The notes under the pieces were generated by a model. It searched no databases. It was not told where the DNA came from and was given only the letters and a program-made list of their open reading frames with translations. This document shows positions 40,403 through 53,800 of a stretch of DNA of 64,000 bases, in pieces (positions within the stretch are counted from its first letter, which is position 1; each line of letters starts with the position of its first letter). This stretch comes from Setaria digitata (Eukaryota; Nematoda; Chromadorea; Rhabditida; Setariidae). A program made the translations under genes and the position numbers. The stretch covers positions 1,148,774 to 1,212,773 of the forward strand of contig RCAB01000001.1 in assembly GCA_003640385.1 (NCBI GenBank), read 5' to 3'.

Positions 40403-42052
40403 TGAATCCCGTCTTGCACCCACCACCGCCTCGACATAACACAAATTCCTTCGTGTATTTTATACGGTTTTTAAAACTAAATTCGTACGTACTGAAAAGA
40501 AAAAGGCAATTATATTTTAATACTATGAAATCGTAGAGAGAAAATAACACGATTTGTTAAATCATTTTAAGTTAGGGAACTTAAAAGCAACTTCTAGTTA
40601 ACGATTAATCAAAGATTACAACCCGTAACTTAACGCAACAATTTAGCGTATGGAAAATAAACAAAAAAAAAAAGACAAAGTCACATGACACAACCAACTT
40701 GCAAGAAATGTATAAAAAAATACAAATGTATTCGACTTTTTTTTTTCTAGCAAAACCTTTTCTTGAAACTGTGTAAAATGAATGACAAAACTGTTAATAA
40801 ATGAACAATGACTTATGCAAATAGAAATGGTTACTGGTGAATGCATTGCCGACGGCCCAATTAAGCAAACAGATTCAAAAAAGTGAAATTTTCATCTTAA
40901 CGTAAAGGAAAGAAAATCTTAGCAGACTATACTGATCATGTAATATAGCCCCGCAAAATTCAATTCTCGATCTGAATATAATCAAAAGTCGAGGATTCTA
41001 AGATAAAAAAAAGTAAATCACTGGTTGACAAACATGACAATTCGATCAGCAAATACGATAAAAACAAACTGTGGAAAATTCTCAGAAACTTTCGCAAATA
41101 TCCTTCTAACAGATGACTTGTTTAAATGCGTAGAAGTCCTCTTTCTATCACAAATTTTACAAACTTTGATCCTTCTCCACCATAAAATGTGATGTGATTC
41201 GGCAGAGGAGTTATCTCCCGTTACAAACTCCTTAATTTCTGCTGCAATATCATTTGTATTCCATCCACAAAAGTCTCCTACACCAGTCCACAGAAAACTA
41301 AGTCTAGGCTTCGATAAAGAGAATATAGCAACAGCTCTTGCTAGGCACATCATTCACTTCCTCCAACACATACACGGATCTCTGAATCTGACAGCAGTGT
41401 TTTCTACGGGGCCCCTCGGGATGAGTGAAAGCAGTCGCAAGGTAGCTGGACAAGAATAAGTAAAGGCCAGGAAGCACACGCGGTCCGTGGTACCACCGCG
41501 GTCCGCACAGCCGAAGCAACCAACCCACCAGCACTGCCGCACCGCCACTCCTAGCCCTCTCACTGATGCTAATGCCGACGCGACGCGATCCTGTTGTCTA
41601 TTTGCACATGTCTTCACTTCTGAAAGAGTACGTTGCATGCAGAGTGCAGCAGAGAAAGGAGATGTTGCGAAAAGATCAAAGAAGAAGGAGCACATCGAAA
41701 GGACATGAAAAGAAAAGAGAAAGAGAGAGATAAAGAGAAAGAGAGGGAGAGTTTGCACTGCACACAGTGGAAATACGCTCGCGCACGACACACGCCAGGT
41801 TGCACGCGCCTCTCGTCCCTGATTTTTGAATGAGAATTGTCACGGGTCCTGTAACGATGAGTACCGTATCCTTAGAGTTTCCTTTCATGCCGTCACGTTC
41901 GTCAAGATGTGTGGCACTTATCTGAGGTGAATGGTTTTGTACTCTACGAGGTATATCCGGTGGTTTTCCGATGTCACGGTATGATTCTTCCGGCTTTTCC
42001 TATTATTAATGCATTGTAGGAGTGCTCTTCAGATAATGCAGTAAATACCGGG
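40403..42052. promoter_or_regulatory. Shared 5' region of KANSL1-like and HAT1 genes, candidate bidirectional promoter
   Basis: The two genes diverge from this gap of about 1.65 kb. The half nearest HAT1 (about 41360-41830) is markedly GC-rich for this window. It has a purine tract (GAAAGAGAGAGATAAAGAGA at about 41718-41737 and onward to about 41750) and a palindrome with flanking direct repeats (41479-41505). An open frame at 41018-41353 on the minus strand is not recognisable and may be a 5' untranslated exon. No coding gene is supported in the gap. Confidence 0.4.
41479..41505. repeat. Palindrome GTGGTACCAC flanked by direct CGCGGTCCG repeats
   Basis: The 10-bp palindrome at 41487-41496 lies between two exact copies of a 9-bp CGCGGTCCG (41479-41487 and 41497-41505), inside the GC-rich part of the divergent promoter region. 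Such a compact symmetric arrangement could be a dimeric transcription-factor site. This is inference only. Confidence 0.55.
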
Positions 42053-44733
42053 ATGGCAGTGTCGAACGTGAAGGAAAAATATGCAGACTTCCTGGTGGAT
42101 GGTGTCAAAGCAGTGTCGTTAACCTTTGGTGAGTCTTGCACCTCCTCTGTATTATATTTCTCTCTTCCATTATTATTATTATCGACCAGCTTTGCAGTGT
42201 CCGATGTAGGTGAAATGGCTGAAGCGCAAAAGTACCATCCCGAATATGTCTACCAGCAGTTTGGAGAAAGGTAAACGTCCTGTAGATTTTAGACTCTTAT
42301 TTAGGCTTTTATCACGTTATGAATGCTTTCAACAAATATTTGCACGTAATTTGGTATTCCAGCTCTCAGGATTACTATCAATTGACAGTTCGCTCTTTTT
42401 TCACTACTTGATGTGAGCCCAGCAGTCCACAAATAACTTTGAAATTTATTTCAGCGAAACAATATTTGGTTACAAGGATCTAAACGTCACAATACACTAC
42501 ACTGATGCATCTATGTATCTTTATCCAGAAATCAGATATGCAGCAGAAATAACATCGTTCACTACGGAATTCAAAGTTCGTCTCATTTCTCAGGGGGTTG
42601 AGTGTCGTGAAGTTATATTTTATCTCTTTACCGTTACAGGCTGATAATATAATCCAGAAACTAAGCGAACAATTGCCGATTGATCAGATGGAGATGTTGT
42701 GCCAGACAAGCGCTATTTTCAAGTTTCGTTTGGATGAACAAAAAAACTTTCGACCTTATGGACAGCTGCTATCCAAATTTTCTGTTGGTACGTTTTTAAG
42801 ACAAGTGACATACCCTGCAATGTCAAATATTTAGTGCATGAGGTGGTAGAGAGATAGATGTCTTGCCGTTAAACTATGGACTAGAATTGAACAGGTTAGG
42901 AATACTAATGATAAAGTTGCGGCTTTGTGATTATTAGTTTATTTGATTTACTAAGAGCAGTAAACTCATTATTAAAGAGGAGGAAATTAATGCATAACTC
43001 AGAAATTGATTTTGCGTTTTTTCTCCGATTAATTAGGAACATGACATGATTCCTCATTTTGGCATTGCTAAGCGTCCTTATATTAAAATCCGATGATTCA
43101 TAGACGTAAAATTTGGCAATTTAGGTAATCGAGAGCTGCAGGTTTGGATGATTAACGAAAGTTCACCTGCATTTGATGCATATTTAGCTCGAGTTCAAAC
43201 TCTTGCCCTATGGTACATTGAAGCTGCACAATACACAGATAACGATGATCCACGATGGCAGCATTATTTCCTGTTAGTTCTTTGGTGTCTGGCATTCCTC
43301 AGCTTTTATCCCGAATATTTAATATGATGAATGGTAGTGTTTTTGCTACGTTAGCACGTGTCTTTACGGTGGCCGTTTGGATATGCTTTTATAGCGTTTG
43401 TTTCAGTTACGAATCATTCAACACCTATAATGGAATTTCGCGTGTTGCACTTGCAGGATATGCATCACTTGTTAGATTTTATAATTATCCAGATAAAGTC
43501 CGGCCTAGGATTGCTCAGATTTTATTACTTCCACAATATCATGGTGCAGGCATTGGTGCTAGATTTCTGAAGGCAATTTATAGCGATTTAATCCAAGACC
43601 CGAAAGTTATAGATATTACGGGTTAGTATCGTTTTTTTTTGTGTCTTAGCAGTTGGTAGGGAATGATTGCTTTATTGTTCAAATTATTATTCATTACTTT
43701 GTATTCTCTGCCCATAAATTCCAATCTTCATAATAGTGTATCGGCATCCAACAAAATAATCGGTGTAGGACTGATGCCCATCCTTTGTTCTGCGTCCATT
43801 TACTTTATAATCACTCATTAATTTTTTTATCATTTCATTGTTTTCCAGCGGAAGTTCCCGCAGAATCTTTTATAAAAACTCGGGATTATGTGAATTGCTC
43901 CAACTGCTCAACACTGAAGGAATTCCATGCGGATAATCTAAGAAAAGGCTTCACCGAGGAAATGAAAAATGCTGCCTTACTGCGATTTAAAATAAACCCA
44001 GTAAAATTTTCATAAATGTTTGATAGTTGTTTTCAACAACTTAAGATTGAGTATTGCTTCAGATTTCAGTGTGCTTTGTGCACACACCGACAATGAGAAA
44101 TTACGCATTCTTTACTTTTGGATTTTCATTGACAAAGTCCGTGCGTAGTGAAGCAGACTTGGTTCAAAAAGTGGAATTTATGAACTTAATCAAGTTGGTA
44201 ATGTTCTTTTAAATTTAAATTAACTTTCAGAGGCAAGCCCGGCGCGTTTATGAAATACTTCGTTTGCATCACATCGGTTTTCGAGACGAAAAGGCTATGG
44301 AGGAATACAGAATAGATGTAAAGAGAAGGCTTGAAAAACCATTCAAAGCTAGTTTTTTATCTTTGTCATACTTAGCCCTGTTTTCCGTGACTTGTGTAAA
44401 AAGTTCATTTTAGTAACTTTAATGGAATATGAACAGAAATCAGAATGAAAAACATTTTTTGTTCAAATACATTTTGTTTATGTGGAAAACTATGCAGTGT
44501 TTCTTTTGTTTGCTATTTGTTTTCTAAATTTATAAATGAAATTGTGTTTCTAGCGAAGCGAACGTGATTGGAGAAAACTATCGAGCGTTCTCGATGAATA
44601 TGAATATGCGGCAGTTGTAGCCAGTCAGATGAGTGTGGAGCAAAAAACAGCTAAACTGCAACAGCTTTACGAAGAAGAATTGGCTGGCTATCGGACTGTT
44701 ATTAAGCGACTGATTAATTTTCCAAACGGTTAA
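42053..44733 (+). CDS. HAT1: Histone acetyltransferase type B catalytic subunit HAT1
   Basis: Nine plus-strand exons (42053-42128, 42198-42270, 42455-42575, 42640-42787, 43125-43272, 43407-43621, 43849-44000, 44231 to about 44400, about 44554-44733) encode a HAT1 homologue. HAT1 acetylates newly made histone H4 on Lys5 and Lys12 before nuclear import, together with RbAp46/48. The N-terminal HAT1 domain reads YVYQQFGE, then ETIFGYKDLNVTIHYTDASM. FRPYGQLLSKFSVGNRELQV and LALWYIEAAQYTD follow. The GNAT core has YNYPDKVRPRIAQILLLPQY and the acetyl-CoA loop QYHGAGIGARFLKAIY, then DITAEVPAESFIKTRDYVNC. The C-terminal region has FKINPRQARRVYEILRLHHI and DVKRRLEKP. The exon 8 donor is uncertain. The product ends RLINFPNG. 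Neighbours: divergent to the KANSL1-like gene. Confidence 0.95.
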
Positions 44734-46156
44734 TCAAATCGCTTATTGCTCGATATGGAATTGATTTCCTTGTGTTGTCTCAATTTAGGTTGTGAAAATA
44801 TTTAAAAACCTCAGTGAAGTGTAGTATATTTTTCTGCCATTCACAGATTCAATGATTTGCTTTTTTTGAGCATACCTCGTGAAGAAGATTCTTAATTATG
44901 CTTTTGGTTTTTATTACAGTTAAACCTGTTTGGAATTCTCAATTGTTGATTGTGGGGGTGGTGGTTTCCCTACTCTATTGCCTTTGTCATATTAATTATT
45001 TGTATTTTTAGGAACGTTCGTAACGGGTTTTGCAAATTATAAAAAATTGTATGTGAAATAGATAATCCATTCAGTCGTGCATTTAATTAAATTATGCAGT
45101 CCGTGTGTTTTGAATCACTTATGCAAACTGTTCGCAGAGTTCTGTGCAGTGTAGTGGAAATATATACTTAAACTCTAGTACGGAATACTGTCCTTGTTAG
45201 GAATACAACAATATATCCGGGTTGAAATATATCGTTACTTCTCTATCCTAAGTAAGATTGACTGATCGCTGGCCATCCAAGTAGCTCAGCGTTCCCAAAT
45301 TTTTGGACTTGATTGGCCGAGTAAGGTTGTCTTAAACAGTTGAGGTTTCCGGCAACTAATCGAAGTCCTGAAGAGCGCAAAGTTATTGAGTCTGAAAATG
45401 GAATCAAATCCGCAGTCCCACTGTGATTGTTTCTGTAGTGAATTTTGCGTGGCTTTTGGGTTTCCACTGACTGACAGAAGTGGTTGGTTGTTGTACCCTG
45501 AGACGTGATTTGCATCCTGCGTAGCGCAATCAAAAGGGCGGTCTAGAGCGTTGTTTGTTTATACGTGAAGGCAGTGGTAGGAGTTGTGCCGTTTGGTGCG
45601 AAGTGCTTTTTTTGGTGATTTTATCACGTTAAGCAGGATCTGGTTAGGACTTTTTACGCAACGGTTTCCAATTTGGCTGTTGGGATGGCTGACTTTTTTG
45701 TTATCACGTTATCTGCTGCTTCTAAATGTTGTGATAAGAAATGAAAGACTGCCGAGAAGTTTGCCGTTATAGTATTTTTATAAATCTGGGTTTTAATAGC
45801 ATGTTTACCGGGATGAGGTTTTGTGGAAGTTGGAAGGTATAGTGTACAGTTTAATTGGTATACAAAAAAAGAATGAGGAGGTTCATAGATCGATGAGATT
45901 CATAATAGTTGTGTGAAATGAACGCTTATTGCTGATAAAAGTAAACTATCCTTCATTTTCATGATGGAATAAATTTCGCTTATTCTAATAGCAGTGTCTT
46001 GTAAATCGTGCTGGTGAGCTTGAATTGCTTTGAAAAAGGTGAAATATATTCGGAATGATTTTAGCTTAGGTTTAACAATTGATGTCGAGATAATGAAAGG
46101 TAATGAATCACGGTCCCAAGAAAAAAGTACAGCTCAAAAGTATTTCAGGTACAGAC
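44734..46156. other. Intergenic region between HAT1 and delta-COP
   Basis: No gene seen. It includes the HAT1 3' untranslated region and the delta-COP 5' flank. A 96-codon open frame on the minus strand (45243-45533) lacks splice context and any familiar motif, and is treated as chance. Confidence 0.5.
46141..46148 (+). promoter_or_regulatory. Candidate spliced-leader trans-splice acceptor of delta-COP
   Basis: A TATTTCAG acceptor ends at 46148, eight bases before the delta-COP ATG (46157), with no coding exon upstream. In nematodes spliced leaders are commonly added just before the start codon, so this is a plausible trans-splice site. Only RNA data can confirm it. Confidence 0.4.
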
Positions 46157-49100
46157 ATGGTACTAATCGGAGCAGCAATTATAACAAAGGCGGGGAAACG
46201 TGAGTTTTCTAGCTTTGTTATTATGCCTAAAATCTGTTAAACTTCAGTGAATGTAAACAACTTTTACTTCTTGTGTTATAAACTGAGAAAATTCGTATAT
46301 AAATTTTTCATCGGATTAGATCTTGCCAGTTTACTAATTCGATAATGCATTCCATTTGATTTAGTTTCTTATTTTGAAACTGAGTATAATTTCTGACACA
46401 TACTACTTTTTCAGCGCTTTTAGCAAGGGTTTTCATCTCGGATATGACAAAAGCTCGATTAGAGGGATTGTTAGATGCTTTCCCGAAATTAATTGCTTCT
46501 TATAAATGTAAGTTTGCTTTTTAATTAAAGGGAATTACTTAAGTTTGAATAATGGCATTAAGCCTTTAAACTCCATCTAGCAAACTATCTTGTTTTCGAT
46601 AGCTTATTATCATTGAGAAGTGGCGCTGTACAATTTAACAAAACTTGCCTGATGACTTTCTTAAAAGAATTAAGTGCATTTAACAGCCATACAGAATGAA
46701 GCTTTTCCTCTGCAATCGTGATGGAGTAATCGAATTTCATTTTAGCCCAGCGTCAGCATACTTTTATTGAGACAGATAGTGTTCGTTATGTCTTTCATCC
46801 ACTAGACAGTGTGCACGTTGTCCTGATTACTACTAAAGCATCAAATATCTTGGAAGATTTAGAAACTCTTCGGCTGTTTTCAAGAGTGGTTAGTTGATCA
46901 TGTAAATGAATGAAGAGTATCTTTCTCACAGAATATTTCTTGGACATATTATTTAGAACAGCTACAGCAGTACTGTCTGGAGAATAAATTGCTTGTTATA
47001 ATTTTTGGTATTTGTGAATATTAGTGCTGTAACATTTAGTAGACAGCAAAGATATTATTACACCTATTTTTCCCTCGGCAATACCTATTGTAGATATGGT
47101 ATCTCACCGTTCTTTTTGGTTATGTTTTAGATTCCGGAATACTGTCGCTCAAATGACGAAAAAGAAATCCAGACAAATTTATTTGACCTTATATTTGCTT
47201 TCGATGAAATTGTTGCCCTTGGATATCGTGAAAATGTCAATCTAGCACAAATACGTACTTTCACGGAAATGGACTCCCATGAGGAGCGAGTATTCAACCA
47301 GATAAAGATTGTAAGTTTTTTCTTTTTTTTTTTTTTTTTTTTTGAGTACAATTCGTTTAATCGAATTTTGCTGCTCGCAACCTTCATTTCATAATAAAGT
47401 TTTACAAGTTGGGACTGGTAAGATTGAGTAGCACTGATTATTATTTATTTATCATCATTCATTTTATAGGCTCAAGAGCGAGCTGCAAATGAGTTGATGA
47501 CGCAGAAAGCTATGGAACTGAAAAAACTAAAAGCGGAACAGCGAAAATCCGGAAGAGGTATTTTGTTCCTGTGATGTTTTTGTACTAATCAGTTGCATCA
47601 TTTGTTCCTGTTCCTCACATTAAGCAAACTTAGGTTTGGGAAACAGCGCAACGGCCATTAGCTCAGCATCCCTACCTCTAACAGCGGTAATCGATGATAC
47701 ACCTGTACGGTTAGCTATAAAACCTAAAGCGCCGGTAAGTGCACGTGGTAGCGGTAAAGCATTAAAACTTGGTTCCAAAAATGCTGATGACGACCAGTTT
47801 TTGAAACAACTGAAGAGAGAAGGTTAGTCATGCATATAAAGTTGTATAACTGATTAAATATTAAAAATTTCTATAACCCTGAAAATCTAGTTGTGCGAAG
47901 TTAAATATTATTCCGAATTAAAAAAGACAATATTTTTTGTGTGCTTGTGAAGAATACTTTTTTATTGCGTGACACTCAAAAAATACAGCAAGAAGATCCT
48001 TTTAATGTGCCGGCCTCAGTCATTTTCTTTTCATAGCTAAATTTACTTTCATATTGTTTATTGAGAGATGAATTTATTAGAATAATTTTATCCTCTCATA
48101 ATTAATAATGCTAAGGAAAATGTTATTATCACTTATCACTATTGGCCATTACTGATTAAACAAAATATTTTATTCAAGGACAATTAGTCGACTCACCTGT
48201 ACGTGCATCAGACATTGGCAACACAGGTAACCGTGCTGTGTCGGAACTCAGTTCATCTGCCATTTCTCAAATGCCTGTTCACATTAAAATTGAAGAAAGA
48301 CTATCGGTATCAGTATCTCGGGATGGTGGTCTTGAAAGTGGAGAGGTATCCTAAATTCTTTCTGTTTAACTCATTTCTTTTTAACATTCATTTTCATGAA
48401 AAAATCTGACCTTGACGTATTATGAAAAGTTTCATGTGTTTGTTCTTCAGTTTATGTAGTAAATGCATAATTTTATTCTATATTTGGCATCATATAATAG
48501 TTTTAAAATTACTAACTTATTCATGAATAATCATAGGGGCGACAGTGTCTAGCTGAACTAAAATCTTTAAATAATAGTGAAATTTTGCATAATTTTAATG
48601 TAATTACACAACTCAGTGATATACTTTTGGTACCATTCATAACGAGGATTTTTTGAAGGTACTGGGTAGCGCTTCACTTTTAATAGGTGATCCACAATTT
48701 ACTACTGTTTGTGTTCAAATCAGCAACAATGACAAGCATGGTGCACAGCTGCAAGTAAGTAGTGAAACATGAATTGTTTATAGCATTATATCTTTCATTA
48801 ATACTGCAAGCAATTATCTGCATAGGTCCATCCGAATCTCGATAAAAAGGAGTGGCAACAAAATTCATTATTAAAATTGAAATCGGTGCAGAAGCCATTT
48901 CCACTAAATATGGATGTGGGTGTATTAAAGTGGCGATTATTGCTGAACAACGAGGAGATACTTCCCATTTCAAGTGTGTTTGAATCTTACAAAGGATCGT
49001 TATATCTAATATTGCTTTACTCATCCTTAATAATTATGATTGGTTTAAGGAGCTTCTTAGACAGTGTCAGTTAGTGTTTAATTACAAATAACCCGATTAA

Positions 49101-50041
49101 AGCTTAATACCTAGATTTAATTCTGACTTCTCTGACTTCTGACTTTAGCAGGTTACATTATACTTTCCACTGAATTGAGAAGTATGCGACCTTTTTGTTT
49201 TTTAGTCGTAAGTTAAGTACGACTTCTAAATATTAAAGAAAAAAGAGAGAAGTCTTGAATTTAGTCAACTGTTGGCCGAATGAAAATCCCGATGGCTGCG
49301 TTGTTAACATCGAATATACCTTGCAAGCTGAAAATATGGCTTTGAACAATGTTGTTATCACAATTCCTTTGCCGTATGTATTTCTAAAAGTTTTTCTGAA
49401 CAGCAGAAATTATTGTCTATTTCGGTATGCTATTTATGTGTGGAGATTTCTAAACAAATATTTTAGACCAGCTGCCGTTCCAGTAGTATCAGAATGTGAA
49501 GGTATTTACGAGTATATGAGGTCAAGGTCGCAACTTGTGTGGAGTTTGCCTGTTATTGACGAGTCGAATAAAAGTGGTTCATTGGAATTTAGTACTCCGA
49601 ATGGCCAAGCTAATCACTTCTTCCCAGTGATTGTTCGCTTCACAAGCACAGATTTATTTTGCAATATGGCTGTTAGTTTTTTTTCCTCCCTGTATTTTGA
49701 ATATTAGTCTTTATATTAAAGTTGTAGTATTGGTAGTTTTCCTTTGTAAATGAATTTTTAGGATATGGATTTGTAAAGACAGCATAGAAAAGCTTTTGTA
49801 AGGTTGCTTTTATTCTGAGTGCGCTCCCCTTGTTGCGCAACTAGGAATTTTTCACTCATTGAGGGTAAATTGTTAACGATTAAAACTGCTTAGTATTTTA
49901 GAGTTTTGTTAATAATAATTGGCCCAGATTTGCATGATTAATTTTTTATAGGTCGAATCAGTACAGAAGATGGATGCAAGTGAAATGATACAGTATTCAA
50001 CGGAGTGTCGTCTAATCAGCGAGAAGTTCGAAATAGTCTAA
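46157..50041 (+). CDS. Coatomer (COPI) subunit delta / archain
   Basis: Plus-strand exons encode delta-COP. The N-terminus MVLIGAAIITKAGK, then ARVFISDMTKARLEGLLDAF, FIETDSVRYVFHPLDSVHVV, LEDLETLRLFSRV and FDEIVALGYRENVNLAQIRT, match the longin-like domain. QERAANELMTQKAMELKKLK is the charged linker. Ser/Ala-rich segments follow. The mu-homology domain begins near KIEERLSVSVSRDGGLESGE and continues through PFPLNMDVGVLKWR, NCWPNENPDGCVVNIEYTLQ, VPVVSECEGIYEYMRSRSQL and GSLEFSTPNGQANHFFPVIV. It ends MIQYSTECRLISEKFEIV. COPI coats vesicles in Golgi-to-ER and intra-Golgi transport, and delta binds cargo and tethering factors. Exon boundaries in the central linker (about 47640-48350) were not all resolved. 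Human ARCN1 has 511 aa and this is of similar size. Confidence 0.95.
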
Positions 50042-50835
50042 AGTTCAATCTAATTTGGAATTTTTAAACCACCAGTTTTTGGGACTTCTCAAAATTTTTT
50101 ATATATTGTTTTATAATTAAGTTGCTCTGTGTAGGTCATCAATGTGATTAAACTACTGTTTGACTTTTATTTATGCTTTCTGCTCATTAGAGCTTGTTTA
50201 CATGGTGATCGTAATGTGATTGGAATTCGATGGATTAATCTGTACCTGGCAAAACTATTTTGTGTTTATCTGATTTATCTGAAATTAAACTAGTTTGTTC
50301 CGTTTTTGCTAATCTGCCGGTTACAAGGTTATGTCGGAAGGTTATATTCAGGACGAATATGCAGTAAATATTGGGTTAGGTTTTTTGGTTTGTGTCACTT
50401 CAAATGTCCCAGTATTTTTTAATTATTGATCCAATTCTTCTGCGATGGGACTGGTTTTTGGTTTGTCTCTTTCTTAAATAAACTTCTGGAAGTTTCATTT
50501 GCGGTATTTGTTTCATATTTGTTCCTCCCGGGTCGTTTACCTGACGCTATTTCACCAGCTGTTTGAAACCAAGTTAGTTCAGTTATATTGGTTGATGTTA
50601 TTTGTCTGAAAAATTGAACTAGAAAATAATAGGAATTTCCTGATTACTAATTGCTTTTCATTTAGTATTGTTGATGTGAAATTATTAGCCTATGTTACAA
50701 AAACACTTGTTTGTTTTTGCGAAGTCGCCTAGATTGATGTGTTTTGGGACTGGGACCCATGCACCTGAAGTTGAAATTGTTTCGTTATATTTATTTCGTA
50801 CGGAGTGGAGTATTTAGTGGACACGAAGATTTTCG
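50042..50835. other. Intergenic region downstream of delta-COP
   Basis: About 0.8 kb of T-rich DNA on the plus strand between two genes of the same strand. No open frame looks like protein. It contains the 3' untranslated region of delta-COP and the start region of the next gene. Confidence 0.5.
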
Positions 50836-53800
50836 ATGGCAGAAAATTATGGAGAAGTAGGTTTGGTGACGCACATCAGTGGATCAGAGATTTACGTGTG
50901 GTTAATGAATGCCCGTGAGGAAAGACTTTTCTCAGCAGTGGTGAACAAAGATATGCTAAAGGTACCTGAAAACGTTATTGTCATCGGAAATAGATTTTTA
51001 CATTAGCAAACAAAGAATATTTTCTGAGTCGGACAAACTCAAAACTCCATGTACTGACGGTTTGGATCAAATCAACAACAGAGTAAATATAGATGTATTT
51101 GCAAGCATCTCTATTTAAGAATTAAGAAATCGTTTGAGTTGGTGATTGACTAAACGCAGTGTATGTTAAGGTAGTGCACTTCGCGTTCTTGAGCTGAGTT
51201 ATACTTGTTATACTATTTAAGTTGGCAGTTTGGATGCATATCAGCAAAAGAGATCTCGAAATGTCTCAAATCAGCTGTGTTAGCTTCATTCCTAAACCTC
51301 CAGTGAAAACATTAATTTGGGGTTATTCTGCAGATATGCAAAAAGTAAGGCTTGAATTCACTTTCTTTTTTTCTTTTTTTTTTTTTTTTTTTTTCCTGCT
51401 AGTTGCATGTTGTTTGATTAATTTGTATGAATGCTGTGTCTTAGTGAAGAGGAATGTTACGTTCTCTACAGACAGTGCTAGTAAAAGCCAGGATAGTACT
51501 TCCACCGTTGGAATGGGCAAGGAAAAACGGTTATGACTGGTTTGCATACAGTTTTGAATTCGGACGAGTTGGTAATTTCGCTTACAACAAATTGCTGAAA
51601 TTGAATAATTATAAAGTGCGAAGAGATATTGTGTATGAAGCTATTTTGCTCAGGTTGTTCATTTAAAACATGACTGTTTTACTTCTTAAGACATTGGTGT
51701 TAATAGCATTCAGCATTTTTAAAGAATTCTTAGTTGAATATTGTTTTGTTTACCTATGAAATATAAGTCATCCCAAGAATGGGGTGGTATATATAAATAA
51801 ATATTAAGATCTGGTTTAATATAAATATATTTTCATGATTTGTTTCCACATCATATTTTCAAATAATACTCTTTTTTTTGTTGCTTTTATATTAATCATT
51901 GAGAGTTATTTTTTCAGGATACCGCCGAATAAGTTCGGTCGATATGTAATGAATATTTTTGGTTCAGTATGGACAATCCTACCACGCATCCTTGTATTAT
52001 GTAATGATCAGGGCGCTTTCGAAAAAAGAGTACCGTAGTACAATTTTTTTTTCTGTAAATTAATAGAAGAAAAACTGTTCTTCAAATTCTCAGTATATTG
52101 GAAAGTTTTTTCACTTCTTCTTTACATATCCCTAAATAATGATAAATGTATTTTTTATAGCCATGGCGACCTTCATCATTTGGTTGTCAGTTAGCGATTC
52201 CACCTATACATGCTTATAATGTAAGTTTAGCTCTAACACATAATTTCATTTATCTGATTTTGATGTAGAGTGAACAATACGTCAAGATACATTAATATGG
52301 TTTCAATCTAGTGACAAAATTAATCGCTAATAAGTTAGTTTATAGTAGTAGAACGGTTTTGTGATTACGGAAACACTGGAACTTTTTTATCACAATAAAC
52401 TGTTTACATGACAGCAGATGTATTGGTTGAAGATGGTTAAATTACTAAAGCCCATCCTCTTCATAGGTGTTTTTTTTTTTCAGTTTCTCTTGTCGACTGC
52501 ATTTTTTGATTTTAAGGCGAATGAACTTTTTACTTGTGATTCTTTGGAAAATAAGAGCCAGAACAAACCATCAAATGGATTTGATGAAGAAATTTTCGAT
52601 CCTTTACCTTCTTCGAAAGATTGTACGCCAGTAGCAGTAGGTAGTATTCTTAAAGCTCATTTATTCGTTATACGCAATAGCAGTTTATGAAGCTAGTTCC
52701 AGTTCCTGTGGTAGTGATTTGCCGAAATACATTATTATTCATTCCAACGATCTCATAGTGTTAAATCAAATGTCTTAAGTGTCTGAGTTGTGAATAATAT
52801 ATTATTTATAATGTTTTCCAATCTGATTTGGCTGATGATAAAGCAATGATATTATTGATTTGTAGCAGATGCATTCTTGAACAACTTGATTTCAGACGAT
52901 GCAATTATGTATGTAGGAGTTGTCATTTTGAGAGAGCCACAGTACAGTATTATTTGGGGGAAACTGCATGGTTTTGTTGCTGTAAGTGCTGCAACTGACT
53001 TGATGGTTTGTTGTGCCTTTTTAATTTTTGCTTATTGCCACTGAAAATTCAATGAAGTACTAAAGCTTGTGCATAAGAACTTGAAAGTGATAATGTTTTT
53101 TTTTTTCTTTCTCTTAAAACAGTAAAAAAGAATTCGTATTTATTGTGAAGCATTGAAAAAGTGACTTTCCTTTAACTTTCTTTTCACTGGAAAATTGAAA
53201 AATAGGGAATCGAAAATGACTTGTGAGGCTTTCAAGTCGCATTCCGAAGAACATCATTTCGGTCTTTTAATTGTCTTCTTGTTTCTAGCTGCAGCCATCA
53301 AATTGGGTTGAATACGATTGTATCGAAATTGATACAGAGATAGGTGTACCATATTTAGCGATAACCTGTGTGCTAAGTCAGAAGAAACCATTAGTGGTGG
53401 AGCCGCATGGGAATTCCATTGTTGTAAGTAAATGTGCTTCCACATTTCAAAACACCTTACTTTTGAATTTCTGTTTATTTTGCAGACAGGATAAATTTTT
53501 GACTTTAGTTCAAAAGGGAAATGTGGAAAGTGGATTTCCTTTTTTTCTTATTTATTTCACTTATCTTAATTATTTCATTTATCAGCGTCACTGAGTAACA
53601 GTTTTTTCGCCAATAAGAAAAAGTGCTTCTGAAAGATTTTTTTTTGTTTTCAGTGCCAAACAGAAATACATTTTCCGAATAAAGTGAAAACTTTAATTGA
53701 TGCAAGGAACATGTGTTTCATTATGGAGTGTGATATTTTGGGGGACGTATTAGTACCAGACATTCCAGTTGTCCGCAAATGCATTAGAAATTATAAGCTA

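Noticed and set aside
41354..41791. 145-codon minus-strand open frame upstream of HAT1
   Set aside because: It lies in a GC-rich island where chance frames are longer, contains Ser/Phe/Leu-rich translation of the GA/CT tract, and has no recognisable motif or splice logic.
43358..43570. Plus-strand 70-codon frame overlapping a HAT1 exon
   Set aside because: It is a shifted frame of the HAT1 exon that encodes the acetyl-CoA loop. The phase of the flanking introns supports only the HAT1 frame.
45243..45533. 96-codon minus-strand frame between HAT1 and delta-COP
   Set aside because: No splice-site context, no familiar motif and no support from neighbouring frames.
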